Assembly (NCBI GenBank): GCA_934725015.1
Contig: CAKVAS010000001.1
Span: 344,089 to 408,088 of the forward strand
Direction: 5' to 3'
Source: an uncultured Bacteroidales bacterium
GTDB lineage: Bacteria > Bacteroidota > Bacteroidia > Bacteroidales > UBA932
DNA length: 64,000 nt
Of this stretch, positions 16,211 through 24,361 are shown piece after piece (position 1 is the first letter of the stretch; every line of letters begins with the position of its first letter). The notes under the pieces were generated by a model. That model was not told the origin of the DNA. It worked only from the letters and a program-made list of their open reading frames with translations, and did not search any database. The position numbers and the translations under genes were made by a program.

Positions 16211-17881
16211 TTACTCCGCCGAAGAATCAAACATATTGAAAATGAGTTCAGGAAGACTACGTTCCGTGTTTTTTATCTTCAGTTTCGCACGTATCGCTGA
16301 ATTTGTCCGATAGACAACCTTGAGAGGAATGGAGAGAAAATCGGAAATATCCTGACTGTTCATCCCGGACGCATACAGACAACAATAATTCATCTCATTC
16401 TCATCAAGTCCCTTCTTCATCAGTTTTTCCATCAATCCTGAATGAGAAACCAGATACGCGGCTCTGTTAGAATCGACAAAATCACCTTTTTCTCCAAGAA
16501 ACGATGCAAGCGCTTCCTCTGAATCATGCTTCATATTATCCACGATTTTCCCCATGATTATCTTGTTCAATAAGTCAAAACGCCTGCGTATAAGCATCAG
16601 TGTCCGATTGCCATATCCTCTGTTCTTACGCAGAGTCTTCAGACGCTCTATCTCATTTCTTGCCGTCTCAAAATGTTCATGAAGACTCACATTTCTTTCT
16701 TGTAGTTCAGTGCATTCACACATGAGGCTGCTGTTTTGTTTCCTCACCTTTATGATATGCTGTCTAAATAGCAGCAATAATATAATGGTCGCCAGCACGA
16801 CAATGATGAGTATGGATAAGGTCACGAACTTCGACGACCTTTGTTTCTGAACTTCTATCTCCTTACGCAACCTTTCTTCCACAAAACGGGCTTCAGACAT
16901 CAATGACTTCTGCTCTTGTTCCCCTATAAGGCTTGCATATCTTGAATAAGCATCGAACGCACGCTTATAATCACCGACACCGTATGAACTATGAGCCAGA
17001 ACAGAATTATATGCCGCCGAATTGTCGGCAAATTCCGCATCATAGTTATCCAATGCCCTAATGGAAGACACGCAATCCCCACACTTATAATAGGCATCGG
17101 CAACAGTTATCCAATCTGTCAGATTATCATCCGGAACAGCCCGCAAATAGTCTTCTATATCCGCTATCTGAATAGTGTTCATGCTCATTTTCAACTGTAA
17201 GGAACTGGCATAGATCTCACTCAATTGAGATAAATCAATCTTATCCTTCAACTGCCACATCTTTTCCAAGAACACCGACGCCGTGTCGTGTCTTTCAAGA
17301 GCCAATCCTTCTCTCAGAGCACAGTCAAGAGCTTCAAAATAGAATGTCGTATCTCCGCTCGCCAGAAACAACTCGGATGAATTCTCGGCACAGCGCATGG
17401 CCTTGCCCCAGTCCAACATATAGTCATAGACTTGATGCATCTTAAAATAAAGAAGAGCGGAGGTGCGAATATCCTCCGACTCATCCGAATACCGGCATCC
17501 CTTGACAAACCATTCCATCGCCTCGTCATAATCATGCGAATAGTACGAGACCAGTCCTCGGTAATAATAGGCTCGCAACCTTTCGTCGGGTGCCCCGTGT
17601 CTCCCATAATACTTGACTGCCGGAGCGATTATGCTGTCAGATTTGACGTCAATGCAGTTTTTGTCAAGCGCGACTGACTTCAGCAAGGCATATCTTGCTC
17701 TCTGCTCGCGGGTTCTGAGACTTGACAACGGAATTGAGTCCAGCACCGCCAACGCGCTGTCCGGAGCTTCACAGACAAAGGAATCAACATCGGCGAGCCG
17801 TTCGGACACAGCCTCATTACACGAAATGAGCGACATGACGGCGACCAGAAGCCCCGAGACGACAACAAGCATTTTCTTCAT
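16211..17881 (-). CDS. Membrane-anchored TPR regulator with LuxR-like HTH
   Basis: 556 residues from the ATG at 17881 (ATG at 17896 is also in frame). N-terminal signal with lipobox-like SLISC (Cys21), then TPR-type helices to about residue 340 (RAYYYRGLVSYYSHDYDEAMEWF is a typical repeat). One transmembrane segment follows at about 352-372 (TLSILIIVVLATIILLLLF), then a coiled coil to about 420. The C-terminal HTH at about 490-540 (YASGMNSQDISDFLSIPLKV, then an Arg/Lys-rich recognition helix) is of the response-regulator output type. The order suggests that an extracytoplasmic TPR domain senses something and a cytoplasmic HTH binds DNA. It lies directly upstream of a DUF3244 operon, its probable target. 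Confidence 0.85.
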   Translation of the reverse strand: MKKMLVVVSGLLVAVMSLISCNEAVSERLADVDSFVCEAPDSALAVLDSIPLSSLRTREQRARYALLKSVALDKNCIDVKSDSIIAPAVKYYGRHGAPDERLRAYYYRGLVSYYSHDYDEAMEWFVKGCRYSDESEDIRTSALLYFKMHQVYDYMLDWGKAMRCAENSSELFLASGDTTFYFEALDCALREGLALERHDTASVFLEKMWQLKDKIDLSQLSEIYASSLQLKMSMNTIQIADIEDYLRAVPDDNLTDWITVADAYYKCGDCVSSIRALDNYDAEFADNSAAYNSVLAHSSYGVGDYKRAFDAYSRYASLIGEQEQKSLMSEARFVEERLRKEIEVQKQRSSKFVTLSILIIVVLATIILLLLFRQHIIKVRKQNSSLMCECTELQERNVSLHEHFETARNEIERLKTLRKNRGYGNRTLMLIRRRFDLLNKIIMGKIVDNMKHDSEEALASFLGEKGDFVDSNRAAYLVSHSGLMEKLMKKGLDENEMNYCCLYASGMNSQDISDFLSIPLKVVYRTNSAIRAKLKIKNTERSLPELIFNMFDSSAE

Positions 17882-17985
17882 AGTTCTGCTATACAACGCG
17901 TTATATTGTTACTTGCAATACTGCTTTTATCCAACGCCGCAAGCAGCGGTGGTTTTTAGTTTTAATAAAGAAAGCCGGGTGGATG

Positions 17986-19461
17986 CTAAAAGCGAAGAAT
18001 ATACCCGTCTTCGTCCTTGAACGCATTGCTGCGCTCAAAAAAAGCCATAGTCTCATCAAAGTCATCTCCTCGGATTTTTGAACTGAACAGCCTCGCCCTT
18101 GAAAGTGCCCGAATCAAAACACTCGAATCATTTCTTCGGGTAAGTCGACGCAGCGCATTCAAATAATCATCACGGAACACCGTAGGAATGATAATCCTAG
18201 ACTGCCCACCAGCTACCAATTCCGCATTCATCATTATCCTGGACAGCCGCCCGTTGCCGTCGTTAAACGGATGGACTTCGCTTACCATAAACATAATGAA
18301 GATCGCTTTTGCGAACGGATGCTCAAGTGCATGATAGTATTCAAAGCCTTTCTTCAGTGTGCCTTGTACAAGGGCATAATCTACAAAATGAGTATCTCCC
18401 GCGTGATTGTTGCTCATCTTGAACGCTCCGGGATTACGGTCAGGCCTTGCCGACATCATGATTCGATGCCTTTCTTGAAGCAAGCCGATAAGTTCATCCG
18501 ATGACGCGGGTACCCTGCTCATTTCTCTTTTACTGGCAACTATCCGGAATGTTCCCAACACGTCATGAGAATCGGCATTTCTTGCAGGCAACGGCTGGCC
18601 TGTATCGATAATTCTTCTTGCATCTTCTATATCAAATTCAGTCCCTTCAATATAATTGGAAAAATAGCTCTCGAAGAATGCAAAATTACGGAATGACGCA
18701 CTGTCAACATTTTTTTCCGGCAAATCCTGAAAAACTTCATTATGTAAGGATTCAAATAAAATCTCAAAAAGTTTTAATCTATCCAAATCATAAGGAATTC
18801 CCCTTGCTCTTGCCGTGGCGCTTGATGATGTCAATATCGAGGATGGTCTAGTTTGCAGAATGGCTCCAATAATGGCATTCAGCGTATCAAACTCGTCATT
18901 CATCCCCAAGGTGGCTGCAATGTTCTTTGCCCTGTCCCGGAAAGCATTCAGTCCGGACTCTCCGTTGGTGATTAGAATCTTTTCCAGATTTTCTTCTATT
19001 TTTTGCCGAGGAAGGCATTTGGATGCGCCGGTTCTTGCCCTTCCTTTCTGCAAGTTCTCCAGAACACGACGCTCTGCACTTGAAATATACAGATTCTCAA
19101 TAAATGGCATATCATTCTCCATACCGTCCGGTCCCTGTATCAGATGTACTGTAATTCCCGGCAATGAGATGTTCTTGGTATATTTGTATGTCAGGAAGAA
19201 ATCACCTTCTTCTGTTGGTTTTAGCTCATATGCGGAACGGTGGCTTACGACAGCTTCCGGATATAACTGTCCTAATATGGAGAATATGTTCCTGCGTATT
19301 ACGACCTCTGGAGTTTCATCGAGATTGGTGGTATATATCCTTGGCGCGATCTTTTTCAGAAGGCCACGTTTCACCAAATCAGTCCGTGCCGCTGATTCTT
19401 TCTTGTCAGAAGACGCGATTTCAATCTCCGAAATGTTCCGCATGGACGTTTTCTTCTGCAT
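17986..19461 (-). CDS. Fic domain AMP-transferase with AbiEi-like N-terminal domain
   Basis: 491 residues. The Fic motif HPFNDGNGR is at 397-405 and complete, so AMPylation (or another nucleotide transfer) is possible. An inhibitory helix motif (S/T)xxxE(G/N) is present as S268..E272G273 (SNYIEG), which places it among self-inhibited class II Fic proteins. Residues 25-135 look like the winged-helix antitoxin domain AbiEi: LVKRGLLKKIAPRIYTT, then VVSHRSAYEL, then SSAERRVLENL. AbiEi antitoxins repress their own promoter, and two direct repeats lie just upstream of this promoter. So the protein could be a self-regulated one-gene toxin-antitoxin; that is inference. It stands alone with no phage genes nearby. 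Confidence 0.87.
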   Translation of the reverse strand: MQKKTSMRNISEIEIASSDKKESAARTDLVKRGLLKKIAPRIYTTNLDETPEVVIRRNIFSILGQLYPEAVVSHRSAYELKPTEEGDFFLTYKYTKNISLPGITVHLIQGPDGMENDMPFIENLYISSAERRVLENLQKGRARTGASKCLPRQKIEENLEKILITNGESGLNAFRDRAKNIAATLGMNDEFDTLNAIIGAILQTRPSSILTSSSATARARGIPYDLDRLKLFEILFESLHNEVFQDLPEKNVDSASFRNFAFFESYFSNYIEGTEFDIEDARRIIDTGQPLPARNADSHDVLGTFRIVASKREMSRVPASSDELIGLLQERHRIMMSARPDRNPGAFKMSNNHAGDTHFVDYALVQGTLKKGFEYYHALEHPFAKAIFIMFMVSEVHPFNDGNGRLSRIMMNAELVAGGQSRIIIPTVFRDDYLNALRRLTRRNDSSVLIRALSRARLFSSKIRGDDFDETMAFFERSNAFKDEDGYILRF

Positions 19462-19490
19462 AATTTTCTATTAAGGCTACATTATCTTCG

Positions 19491-19498
19491 CAAATATA
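19491..19498 (-). promoter_or_regulatory. -7 element of the fic gene
   Basis: TATATTTG on the minus strand, exact TAnnTTTG, 30 nt before the ATG. The usual upstream TTTG is absent; the region instead holds two direct repeats, as expected for a regulator-controlled promoter. Confidence 0.6.
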
Positions 19499-19549
19499 GG
19501 TAATTTTGTCGATTAAGAGTGCTGTTTCTGGGTAATTTCGTCGATTAAG
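19499..19549. repeat. Two direct repeats upstream of the fic promoter, possible operator
   Basis: GGTAATTTTGTCGATTAAG at 19499-19517 and GGTAATTTCGTCGATTAAG at 19531-19549 differ at one base and are 32 bp apart, about three helical turns. They directly abut the -7 element. An operator for the protein's own winged-helix domain is plausible. Confidence 0.6.
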
Positions 19550-19577
19550 GCACACTTCTGACATTCCCAATCAATCT

Positions 19578-19620
19578 GAACATTGCGGCAGAAGGCAATG
19601 CGCCTCCTGCCGCAATGTTC
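19578..19620 (-). terminator. Hairpin downstream of the lipoprotein gene
   Basis: GAACATTGCGGCAG (19578-19591) is perfectly complementary to CTGCCGCAATGTTC (19607-19620), with a further AGGC/GCCT inner stem. It follows the minus-strand gene ending at 19659. The arms are close to those of the hairpin at 3054-3086, so this is a repeated 3' element. Confidence 0.6.
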
Positions 19621-19658
19621 ATACAAAATCATGCCAGTTTTATACCTACTATTCTCTG

Positions 19659-20126
19659 TCATTCCCCGGCATAGACAATCTTTTTTCCCCGGCTGATTAC
19701 ATCCTCGGCACTCAGAGTGTATTTGGCGAGCCACTTCTTTCCGCTCGCGACGGCCGTCCAGTCCTCATTTTCAAAGACGGTCGCGTCGAACACATAGAAC
19801 GGAACGAGGGCATCCTTGGCATAGGACTCGAACGGGCCACTCTTGTCCTCGGTGACATTCACGCTTGTCCTTTCGTGAGCCTTGGTGACAAAGCGGCAGT
19901 TGTCCGTGCCGGAAAGGCTTGCAGGAAGCTCGTCTTCCCGAGCGTCGGTGCCTTTGCTGTGATAGGGCACGAACCAGACGATGTCCGTATTGCTCTGATT
20001 CTCGAGCGTAAGCAGATAGTAATTCTCCGGCGCCGTGTCGAAGTCCATATCATGACGATGGCAGGAAACGGCTGCCATAAGAACCACCAGTGCGGAAAGA
20101 ACCGCATAAAATATATGCCTTTTCAT
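19659..20126 (-). CDS. Small lipoprotein of unknown function
   Basis: 155 residues, signal peptide and lipobox Cys22 (MAAVSC). The mature part opens with LLTLENQSNTDIVWFVPYHS, a strand pattern common in Bacteroidetes small lipoproteins that respond to stress or bind ligands. No catalytic motif is visible and no family is recognised. It starts 12 nt after the stop of the outer-membrane barrel gene and is followed by a hairpin, so the two genes form a short operon driven by the promoter at 21093-21124. Confidence 0.68.
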   Translation of the reverse strand: MKRHIFYAVLSALVVLMAAVSCHRHDMDFDTAPENYYLLTLENQSNTDIVWFVPYHSKGTDAREDELPASLSGTDNCRFVTKAHERTSVNVTEDKSGPFESYAKDALVPFYVFDATVFENEDWTAVASGKKWLAKYTLSAEDVISRGKKIVYAGE

Positions 20127-20137
20127 AACAATCCGAT

Positions 20138-21070
20138 TTATTTTGAGTACCTGCCTGACTGGTAGCGGTTCATGCCTATGTTCCAGCCTATTCCGAAATT
20201 GATGTTCAGGAAATTGAACGGAAGCCTTGCCGCCGTGCTGACAGCGGAATCCATGTCAAGGACATATCTGTCCTCCAGTTCCGACCATGCCACCGATTCA
20301 GCCCAGTTGGTCGGTTCAAACGCCTTCTTGAACTGATAGCTGACCTTCTCGTAGTTGAAGCTGTTCGGGAAGCATTTGAAGCCGCACTCCGCGGAAATGT
20401 AGAAATGGCGGTTGAAAGTATATGTCAGCTGAAGGGATGCCGAAAGTACCGCAGTTAAGCTGCTCCTGTTGTCGTACACGGGATCCGCCATATAGTCCAG
20501 ATAACTTTCAGAAACATGATATGCAACTCCGGTCGGAGCGCTGCCGTCACGAGGAATGCGTCTGTAACTGAATGCGTTTCCGTCGAAAATCCCGAGTCCG
20601 ACACCAATCATGGGACGCAGGCTCCAGCCTCCGAAATCGTAGCGGTAGGCAGCACCGACCTGAAACGCGGTCGCAGAGAAACTGTTGTCCCGTCCCAGGA
20701 GATTTTTTCCGTTTTCGAAATAATAGATGTCGTTGGTAAGCCTCCCGTAGCGGTAGCGCCCTCCGTCGGCCCTGTTCACGGTTCCGAAATAGCTCACGTC
20801 GTCAATGTCAGTCCCGAGAAAGGAGAAGGAAACGAAAGCGCCCCAGTGTTTCCCGAAGAAATGGCTGTAACGCATCTGAAACTCTCCGCCGCCACCTAAT
20901 CCGCAGGCCTTGCCGGCATCTCCGGAAACGGAAAAAGGCATACCCACAAATCCTCCCTGAATGTCCAATGAGCTGCCATAGGCATACGCCTGAGGCACAT
21001 TCGGTTGTCTGCGCGCCTGAGTCGGAACAGCCAGGGCAAGCGCCAAGAGCAGAATAAGAAATCGTTTCAT
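20138..21070 (-). CDS. Outer-membrane beta-barrel protein
   Basis: 310 residues with a signal peptide (ends near PTQARRQ). The mature sequence is a run of amphipathic strands rich in Tyr, Phe and Gly (GEFQMRYSHFFGKHWGAFVSF, split by turns; YRYDFGGWSLRPMIGVGLG; FLNINFGIGWNIGM at the end). This is the pattern of a small outer-membrane barrel. Loop regions are long and charged. No family name can be given from motifs. A promoter with perfect Bacteroidetes spacing is upstream and a lipoprotein gene follows in the same operon. Confidence 0.72.
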   Translation of the reverse strand: MKRFLILLLALALAVPTQARRQPNVPQAYAYGSSLDIQGGFVGMPFSVSGDAGKACGLGGGGEFQMRYSHFFGKHWGAFVSFSFLGTDIDDVSYFGTVNRADGGRYRYGRLTNDIYYFENGKNLLGRDNSFSATAFQVGAAYRYDFGGWSLRPMIGVGLGIFDGNAFSYRRIPRDGSAPTGVAYHVSESYLDYMADPVYDNRSSLTAVLSASLQLTYTFNRHFYISAECGFKCFPNSFNYEKVSYQFKKAFEPTNWAESVAWSELEDRYVLDMDSAVSTAARLPFNFLNINFGIGWNIGMNRYQSGRYSK

Positions 21071-21092
21071 ATGTCCTAAAATTTAGTGCGGC

Positions 21093-21124
21093 TAAAGTTA
21101 TGAAGAATATTCATTATGAGCAAA
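21093..21124 (-). promoter_or_regulatory. Promoter of the barrel/lipoprotein operon (TTTG-N20-TAACTTTA)
   Basis: TTTG at 21121-21124 and TAACTTTA at 21093-21100 on the minus strand, 20-nt spacer; one mismatch to TAnnTTTG at the last base. Confidence 0.65.
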
Positions 21125-21326
21125 TAAAATGTTTCACATCGCTTCATCTGTCAATTCACACATAACGAGTTGACACACAGAATTTTACCCAACATAATCC
21201 ACAATGTTTCATTTTTGGAAAAATCACATAACTTACTATCTTTCAGTTTATTATATAGTGAAACTATATGAAACTTTTCAGGCGACGGCCATTGGAGTAT
21301 ATTCTGGATGATGAAAGCACTCTATT

Positions 21327-21791
21327 TCAAAAAGATACACCGATTTCGCGGAGGGGAATGAGGACGAAATCGCGTTCGTGCATCCGGGGATGCGGGATTA
21401 TGAGATCGGGGGTATCTATTTTTTCGTCACCGTAGAGGAGAATGTCGATGTCGATGGGACGTGAAGTGTATATCCTCCTGCCTTCGGGGTCATAGACGGG
21501 CGAGCGCGTTTCGCGTCCGAGCTGCCTTTCAATGATTTTGACTGCCTTGAGTATGTCATGCGGAGACGAGGTAAGGTCGAAGCGCACGGCAGCGTTCAGG
21601 AACTTGTCCTCGGATTCGAAGCCCCAGGGCTCCGTCTCTATCAGAGAGGAAACGGCGACAGGCCTCCGCTCCGAGCCCTCCATCTCGGAGAACCTCTCCC
21701 CCATCAGCCTCACAGCCTCCAAAATATTCCTCCGCCTGTCCCCCAGATTACTCCCCAACGAGAAATATACAGGAATATGAAAACTATTCAT
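21327..21791 (-). CDS. folK: 2-amino-4-hydroxy-6-hydroxymethyldihydropteridine pyrophosphokinase
   Basis: 154 residues, the normal size of HPPK, which transfers pyrophosphate from ATP to hydroxymethyl-dihydropterin in folate synthesis. The N-terminus YFSLGSNLGDRRRNI is the family start. The signature RPIDIDILLYGD carries the two Mg-binding Asp residues, and IIPHPRMHERDFVLIPL closes the active site. SSLIETEPWGF binds the pterin. It is on the minus strand next to Fe-S genes, with no obvious folate partner in the window. The identification is secure. Confidence 0.95.
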   Translation of the reverse strand: MNSFHIPVYFSLGSNLGDRRRNILEAVRLMGERFSEMEGSERRPVAVSSLIETEPWGFESEDKFLNAAVRFDLTSSPHDILKAVKIIERQLGRETRSPVYDPEGRRIYTSRPIDIDILLYGDEKIDTPDLIIPHPRMHERDFVLIPLREIGVSF

Positions 21792-21980
21792 ACTAACTAA
21801 AAAATGTCATAATCAAAACAAAAAGGAACGGGATGCAAACTGAACTGGTGCAGATATAACAACCGAGACAAAACAAGACGCATCAGCGTCGTGCGGAGAA
21901 CAACGAAGCGAGAGCCATGTGCGATAGTGTGCACGGAGCACCACTTCCCCTTCGAGGGGACGGGAGGGGTCTAAATACAA

Positions 21981-22010
21981 GGGCAGGCCGCCTTTTAGGC
22001 GCCCCGCCCC
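21981..22010 (-). repeat. Stop-codon-hugging hairpin repeat, copy A
   Basis: Read on the minus strand directly after the stop codon at 22010: GGGGCGCCTAAAAGGCGGCC, then TGCCC. It forms a GC-rich stem around CGCCT-AAA-AGGCG. Related copies follow the stops of frdB, the ppiD-like gene and galK. Confidence 0.6.
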
Positions 22011-22315
22011 TATTCATCTAAACCAAGTTCAACGAGAGCCTCCTCCGACATCCTGCTCTTGTCCCACGCCGGCTCAAAGACCAGCTCAACCCTCACGCTG
22101 ACAACTCCCGGAACATCCTCGACCGACTTCTGCACCTCATCGACCACATAGTCAGCCATCGGGCAGTTGGGAGCCGTCAGGGTCATCTGAATGAAAACGT
22201 TATGCTCCTCATCAACCTTGAGTTCATAGATGAGGCCAAGGTCATAGATATTCACCGGAATCTCCGGGTCATAGACCTGTCTCAATGCGCGTATTATATC
22301 ACCTTCAAGTGCCAT
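22010..22315 (-). CDS. MIP18/DUF59 family iron-sulfur maturation protein (SufT-like)
   Basis: 101 residues, essentially the whole MIP18 (DUF59) domain: IIRALRQVYDPEIPVNIYDL with the conserved DPE and D.GL, then MTLTAPNCPMADYV with the conserved Cys, and a C-terminal VELVFEPAWD. Proteins of this family help mature Fe-S clusters; when beside suf genes they are called SufT. Here sufE and sufS follow upstream on the same strand, so the trio looks like a small suf operon lacking sufBCD. The hairpin repeat at its 3' end probably closes the transcript. Confidence 0.88.
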   Translation of the reverse strand: MALEGDIIRALRQVYDPEIPVNIYDLGLIYELKVDEEHNVFIQMTLTAPNCPMADYVVDEVQKSVEDVPGVVSVRVELVFEPAWDKSRMSEEALVELGLDE

Positions 22316-22413
22316 ATACTTACTGTTAAGAAACCTCTAAAGCGCCGTTCGGAATTTTCATACCTGTGGCGGAAACTGACTTTGAAGCAAATGCCGGCGG
22401 GTAAAGACATCGC

Positions 22414-22875
22414 CTACCCGACAAGTGCCTGCATATTCGTGGCATCGATGCAGAGCTGTGCGGCGGCTGCATTCCGTATTGTCTCAATCATCGACGCAAG
22501 CCCGTTGGCCCGCGTAGGGGAAAGATTATCCTTCAGGCCGATTTTCTCGACGACCGAGAAGTCTGAGCCCGCGATTTCCTGCGGGGTGCGCCCGGAATAG
22601 ATGCGGATGAGCAGGGATATGATTCCCTTGGTTATAATCGCGTCGCTGTCCGCATTGAACCAAAGACGGCCAGCCTCATATTTCCAATTAAGCCAAACTC
22701 TTGACTGACAACCCTTTATCAGATGCTCATCTGTCTTATCTTCCTCGGGATACCCCTTCATGGATTTTCCGAGTTCTATGAGATATTCATATTTGTCGAG
22801 CCATTCGTCGAACATCGCGAACTCATCGACGACCTCGGATTCCACTTCCTGCAAGCTTTTCTCTGCCATATTCAT
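22414..22875 (-). CDS. sufE: SufE, sulfur acceptor for SufS
   Basis: 153 residues. SufE takes the persulfide from cysteine desulfurase SufS and activates it. The acceptor Cys lies in LIKGCQSRVWL, the family signature; GRTPQEIAGSDFS and the closing LSPTRANGLASMIETI are also typical. A second ATG two codons in is an equally good start. The gene lies 121 nt downstream of sufS on the same strand and 98 nt upstream of the SufT-like gene, consistent with one transcript. Confidence 0.93.
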   Translation of the reverse strand: MNMAEKSLQEVESEVVDEFAMFDEWLDKYEYLIELGKSMKGYPEEDKTDEHLIKGCQSRVWLNWKYEAGRLWFNADSDAIITKGIISLLIRIYSGRTPQEIAGSDFSVVEKIGLKDNLSPTRANGLASMIETIRNAAAAQLCIDATNMQALVG

Positions 22876-22996
22876 TCACATTTACGCCCCGCATCCGCGA
22901 AGCCACATTAAAAAACCTTCAAAAAATCATACAAAACTGATTCCAACACCATGTAAATCCCTCTCCGACCCCAGAGTCAGACCTTCCGTCCGACAA

Positions 22997-24211
22997 CTAC
23001 GACAGCATCCCTATCGCCCTGTCAAGGCATCGCAGGAAAGTCTCGGCCTCCTCAAGCGTGTTGTAGGCGGCGAATGAAGCGCGCAGCATTCCGGTCACTC
23101 CGAAACGGGTCATGACAGGCTCCGCACACATCTGTCCGGAACGCACGGCAACCCCCATCTTGTCGAGAATCTGGGCAAGGTCCTCGTGATGAACTCCCTC
23201 AACGGAGAAAGAAAAGACGGGAACTCTCGGCTTTGCCGTTCCGTACAGCCTTATGCGAGTGTCCGAAATCAACTCGTCATAAACAAAGTCGGAAATTTCG
23301 TTCTGATATTTAACTATTTCACTATCAGTCAATATTTTAGCAAAATCCAAGGCCGGCTTCAAGGTAGCCTGACCGATAAAATTCCGTGTACCTGCCTCGA
23401 ATTTCATCGGAAGCGGCGCGTAGGTGGTGCTTTCAAAAGTGACAGTGCCGACCATCTCCCCTCCGGAGAGGAACGGAGGCATCGCCTCAAGGTACTTCTT
23501 CTTTCCATAAAGCGCACCTGTTCCCGTGGCAGCATAAACCTTGTGCCCCGAAAAGGCATAAAAATCACAATCCATTTCCCGCACGTCAGCTCCGCAGTGG
23601 ACAATGCCCTGGGCGCCATCGACCAGGACCGGGACACCGCGCTCGTGGCAGAAGGAAACAATGTCCCTGACAGGATTCACGGTTCCGAGAACGTTAGAAA
23701 CCTGGGCCACCACAACTATCCGAGTCCTTTCGTCAATGAGATTTTCCAGTTCATCGACACGCAGAGTGCCGTCGTCTCCGACGGGGATAACCCTAAGACT
23801 CGCCCCTTTTCTCCGGCAGAGCAGCTGCCAAGGGACGATGTCGGAATGGTGCTCCACGGCAGAAACAACAATATTGTCCCCCTCCCTCACGAAGGCCTCA
23901 CCGAATGAATACGCGACAAGGTTGATTGATTCCGTGGTACCGGAAGTAAGTATTATCTCCTCGCGGAATTCAGCATTAAGGAAATCCCTGACCGCGTCGC
24001 GGGCCTGTTCATAATGCTCCGTGGCCAGACTTGAAAGCCGGTGCACACCCCTATGGATATTGGCGTTCGCCGTCCTTGAGTACAAATCCTGCATCTGAAG
24101 CACAGAATCGAGACGCTGAGATGTAGCCGCATTGTCCAAATAGACTAGAGGCTTGCCATATACAGTCTCCGAAAGCGCCGGAAATCTTGATCTTATTTCT
24201 TCAATTTTCAT
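22997..24211 (-). CDS. sufS: Cysteine desulfurase SufS
   Basis: 404 residues, normal length for a class II (SufS/CsdA) desulfurase that converts cysteine to alanine and passes sulfur to SufE. YLDNAATSQ starts the fold, SAVEHHSDIVPWQ holds the PLP-stacking His, FSGHKVYAATGTGALYG contains the PLP Lys, and the catalytic Cys is in VRSGQMCAEP. The short loop before this Cys is the class II type that needs SufE, which is encoded next. The promoter at 24267-24274 is back to back with that of ruvA. Confidence 0.95.
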   Translation of the reverse strand: MKIEEIRSRFPALSETVYGKPLVYLDNAATSQRLDSVLQMQDLYSRTANANIHRGVHRLSSLATEHYEQARDAVRDFLNAEFREEIILTSGTTESINLVAYSFGEAFVREGDNIVVSAVEHHSDIVPWQLLCRRKGASLRVIPVGDDGTLRVDELENLIDERTRIVVVAQVSNVLGTVNPVRDIVSFCHERGVPVLVDGAQGIVHCGADVREMDCDFYAFSGHKVYAATGTGALYGKKKYLEAMPPFLSGGEMVGTVTFESTTYAPLPMKFEAGTRNFIGQATLKPALDFAKILTDSEIVKYQNEISDFVYDELISDTRIRLYGTAKPRVPVFSFSVEGVHHEDLAQILDKMGVAVRSGQMCAEPVMTRFGVTGMLRASFAAYNTLEEAETFLRCLDRAIGMLS

Positions 24212-24266
24212 TTTCTCGTGTCATAACTCGCGACGCCGGCTCATCGCCATACACCGCACAGAAATG

Positions 24267-24274
24267 CAAAAATA
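24267..24274 (-). promoter_or_regulatory. -7 element upstream of sufS
   Basis: TATTTTTG on the minus strand, exact TAnnTTTG, about 55 nt before the sufS start. No TTTG at the standard distance. Confidence 0.55.
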
Positions 24275-24307
24275 CAAAATACTCTTCTATCTTGTGAAAA
24301 ATTATTC

Positions 24308-24315
24308 TACTTTTG
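24308..24315 (+). promoter_or_regulatory. -7 element upstream of ruvA
   Basis: TACTTTTG on the plus strand, exact TAnnTTTG, about 47 nt before the ruvA ATG, in the divergent sufS-ruvA spacer. Confidence 0.55.
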
Positions 24316-24361
24316 TAGCGATACCGAATTTTTGAAGGTTTCCCAATAAAAATAAACAGAT

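Larger units (their letters stand above)
15588..16390 (-). repeat. Duplicated segment, parental copy (DUF3244 to regulator 3' end)
   Basis: About 800 nt that recurs in the same orientation at 9859-10655. Coding parts are highly similar, and the spacer (16015-16210) keeps recognisable blocks such as TTTCTCTTGGGAAACGAAAA and TTATAATAAATTGGTAATCA. The duplication ends inside the regulator's HTH codons. Confidence 0.8.

Noticed and set aside
21885..21980. GC-rich stretch after folK as an RNA gene
   Set aside because: Contains small inverted repeats but no tRNA or known RNA structure that I can draw; left unassigned.
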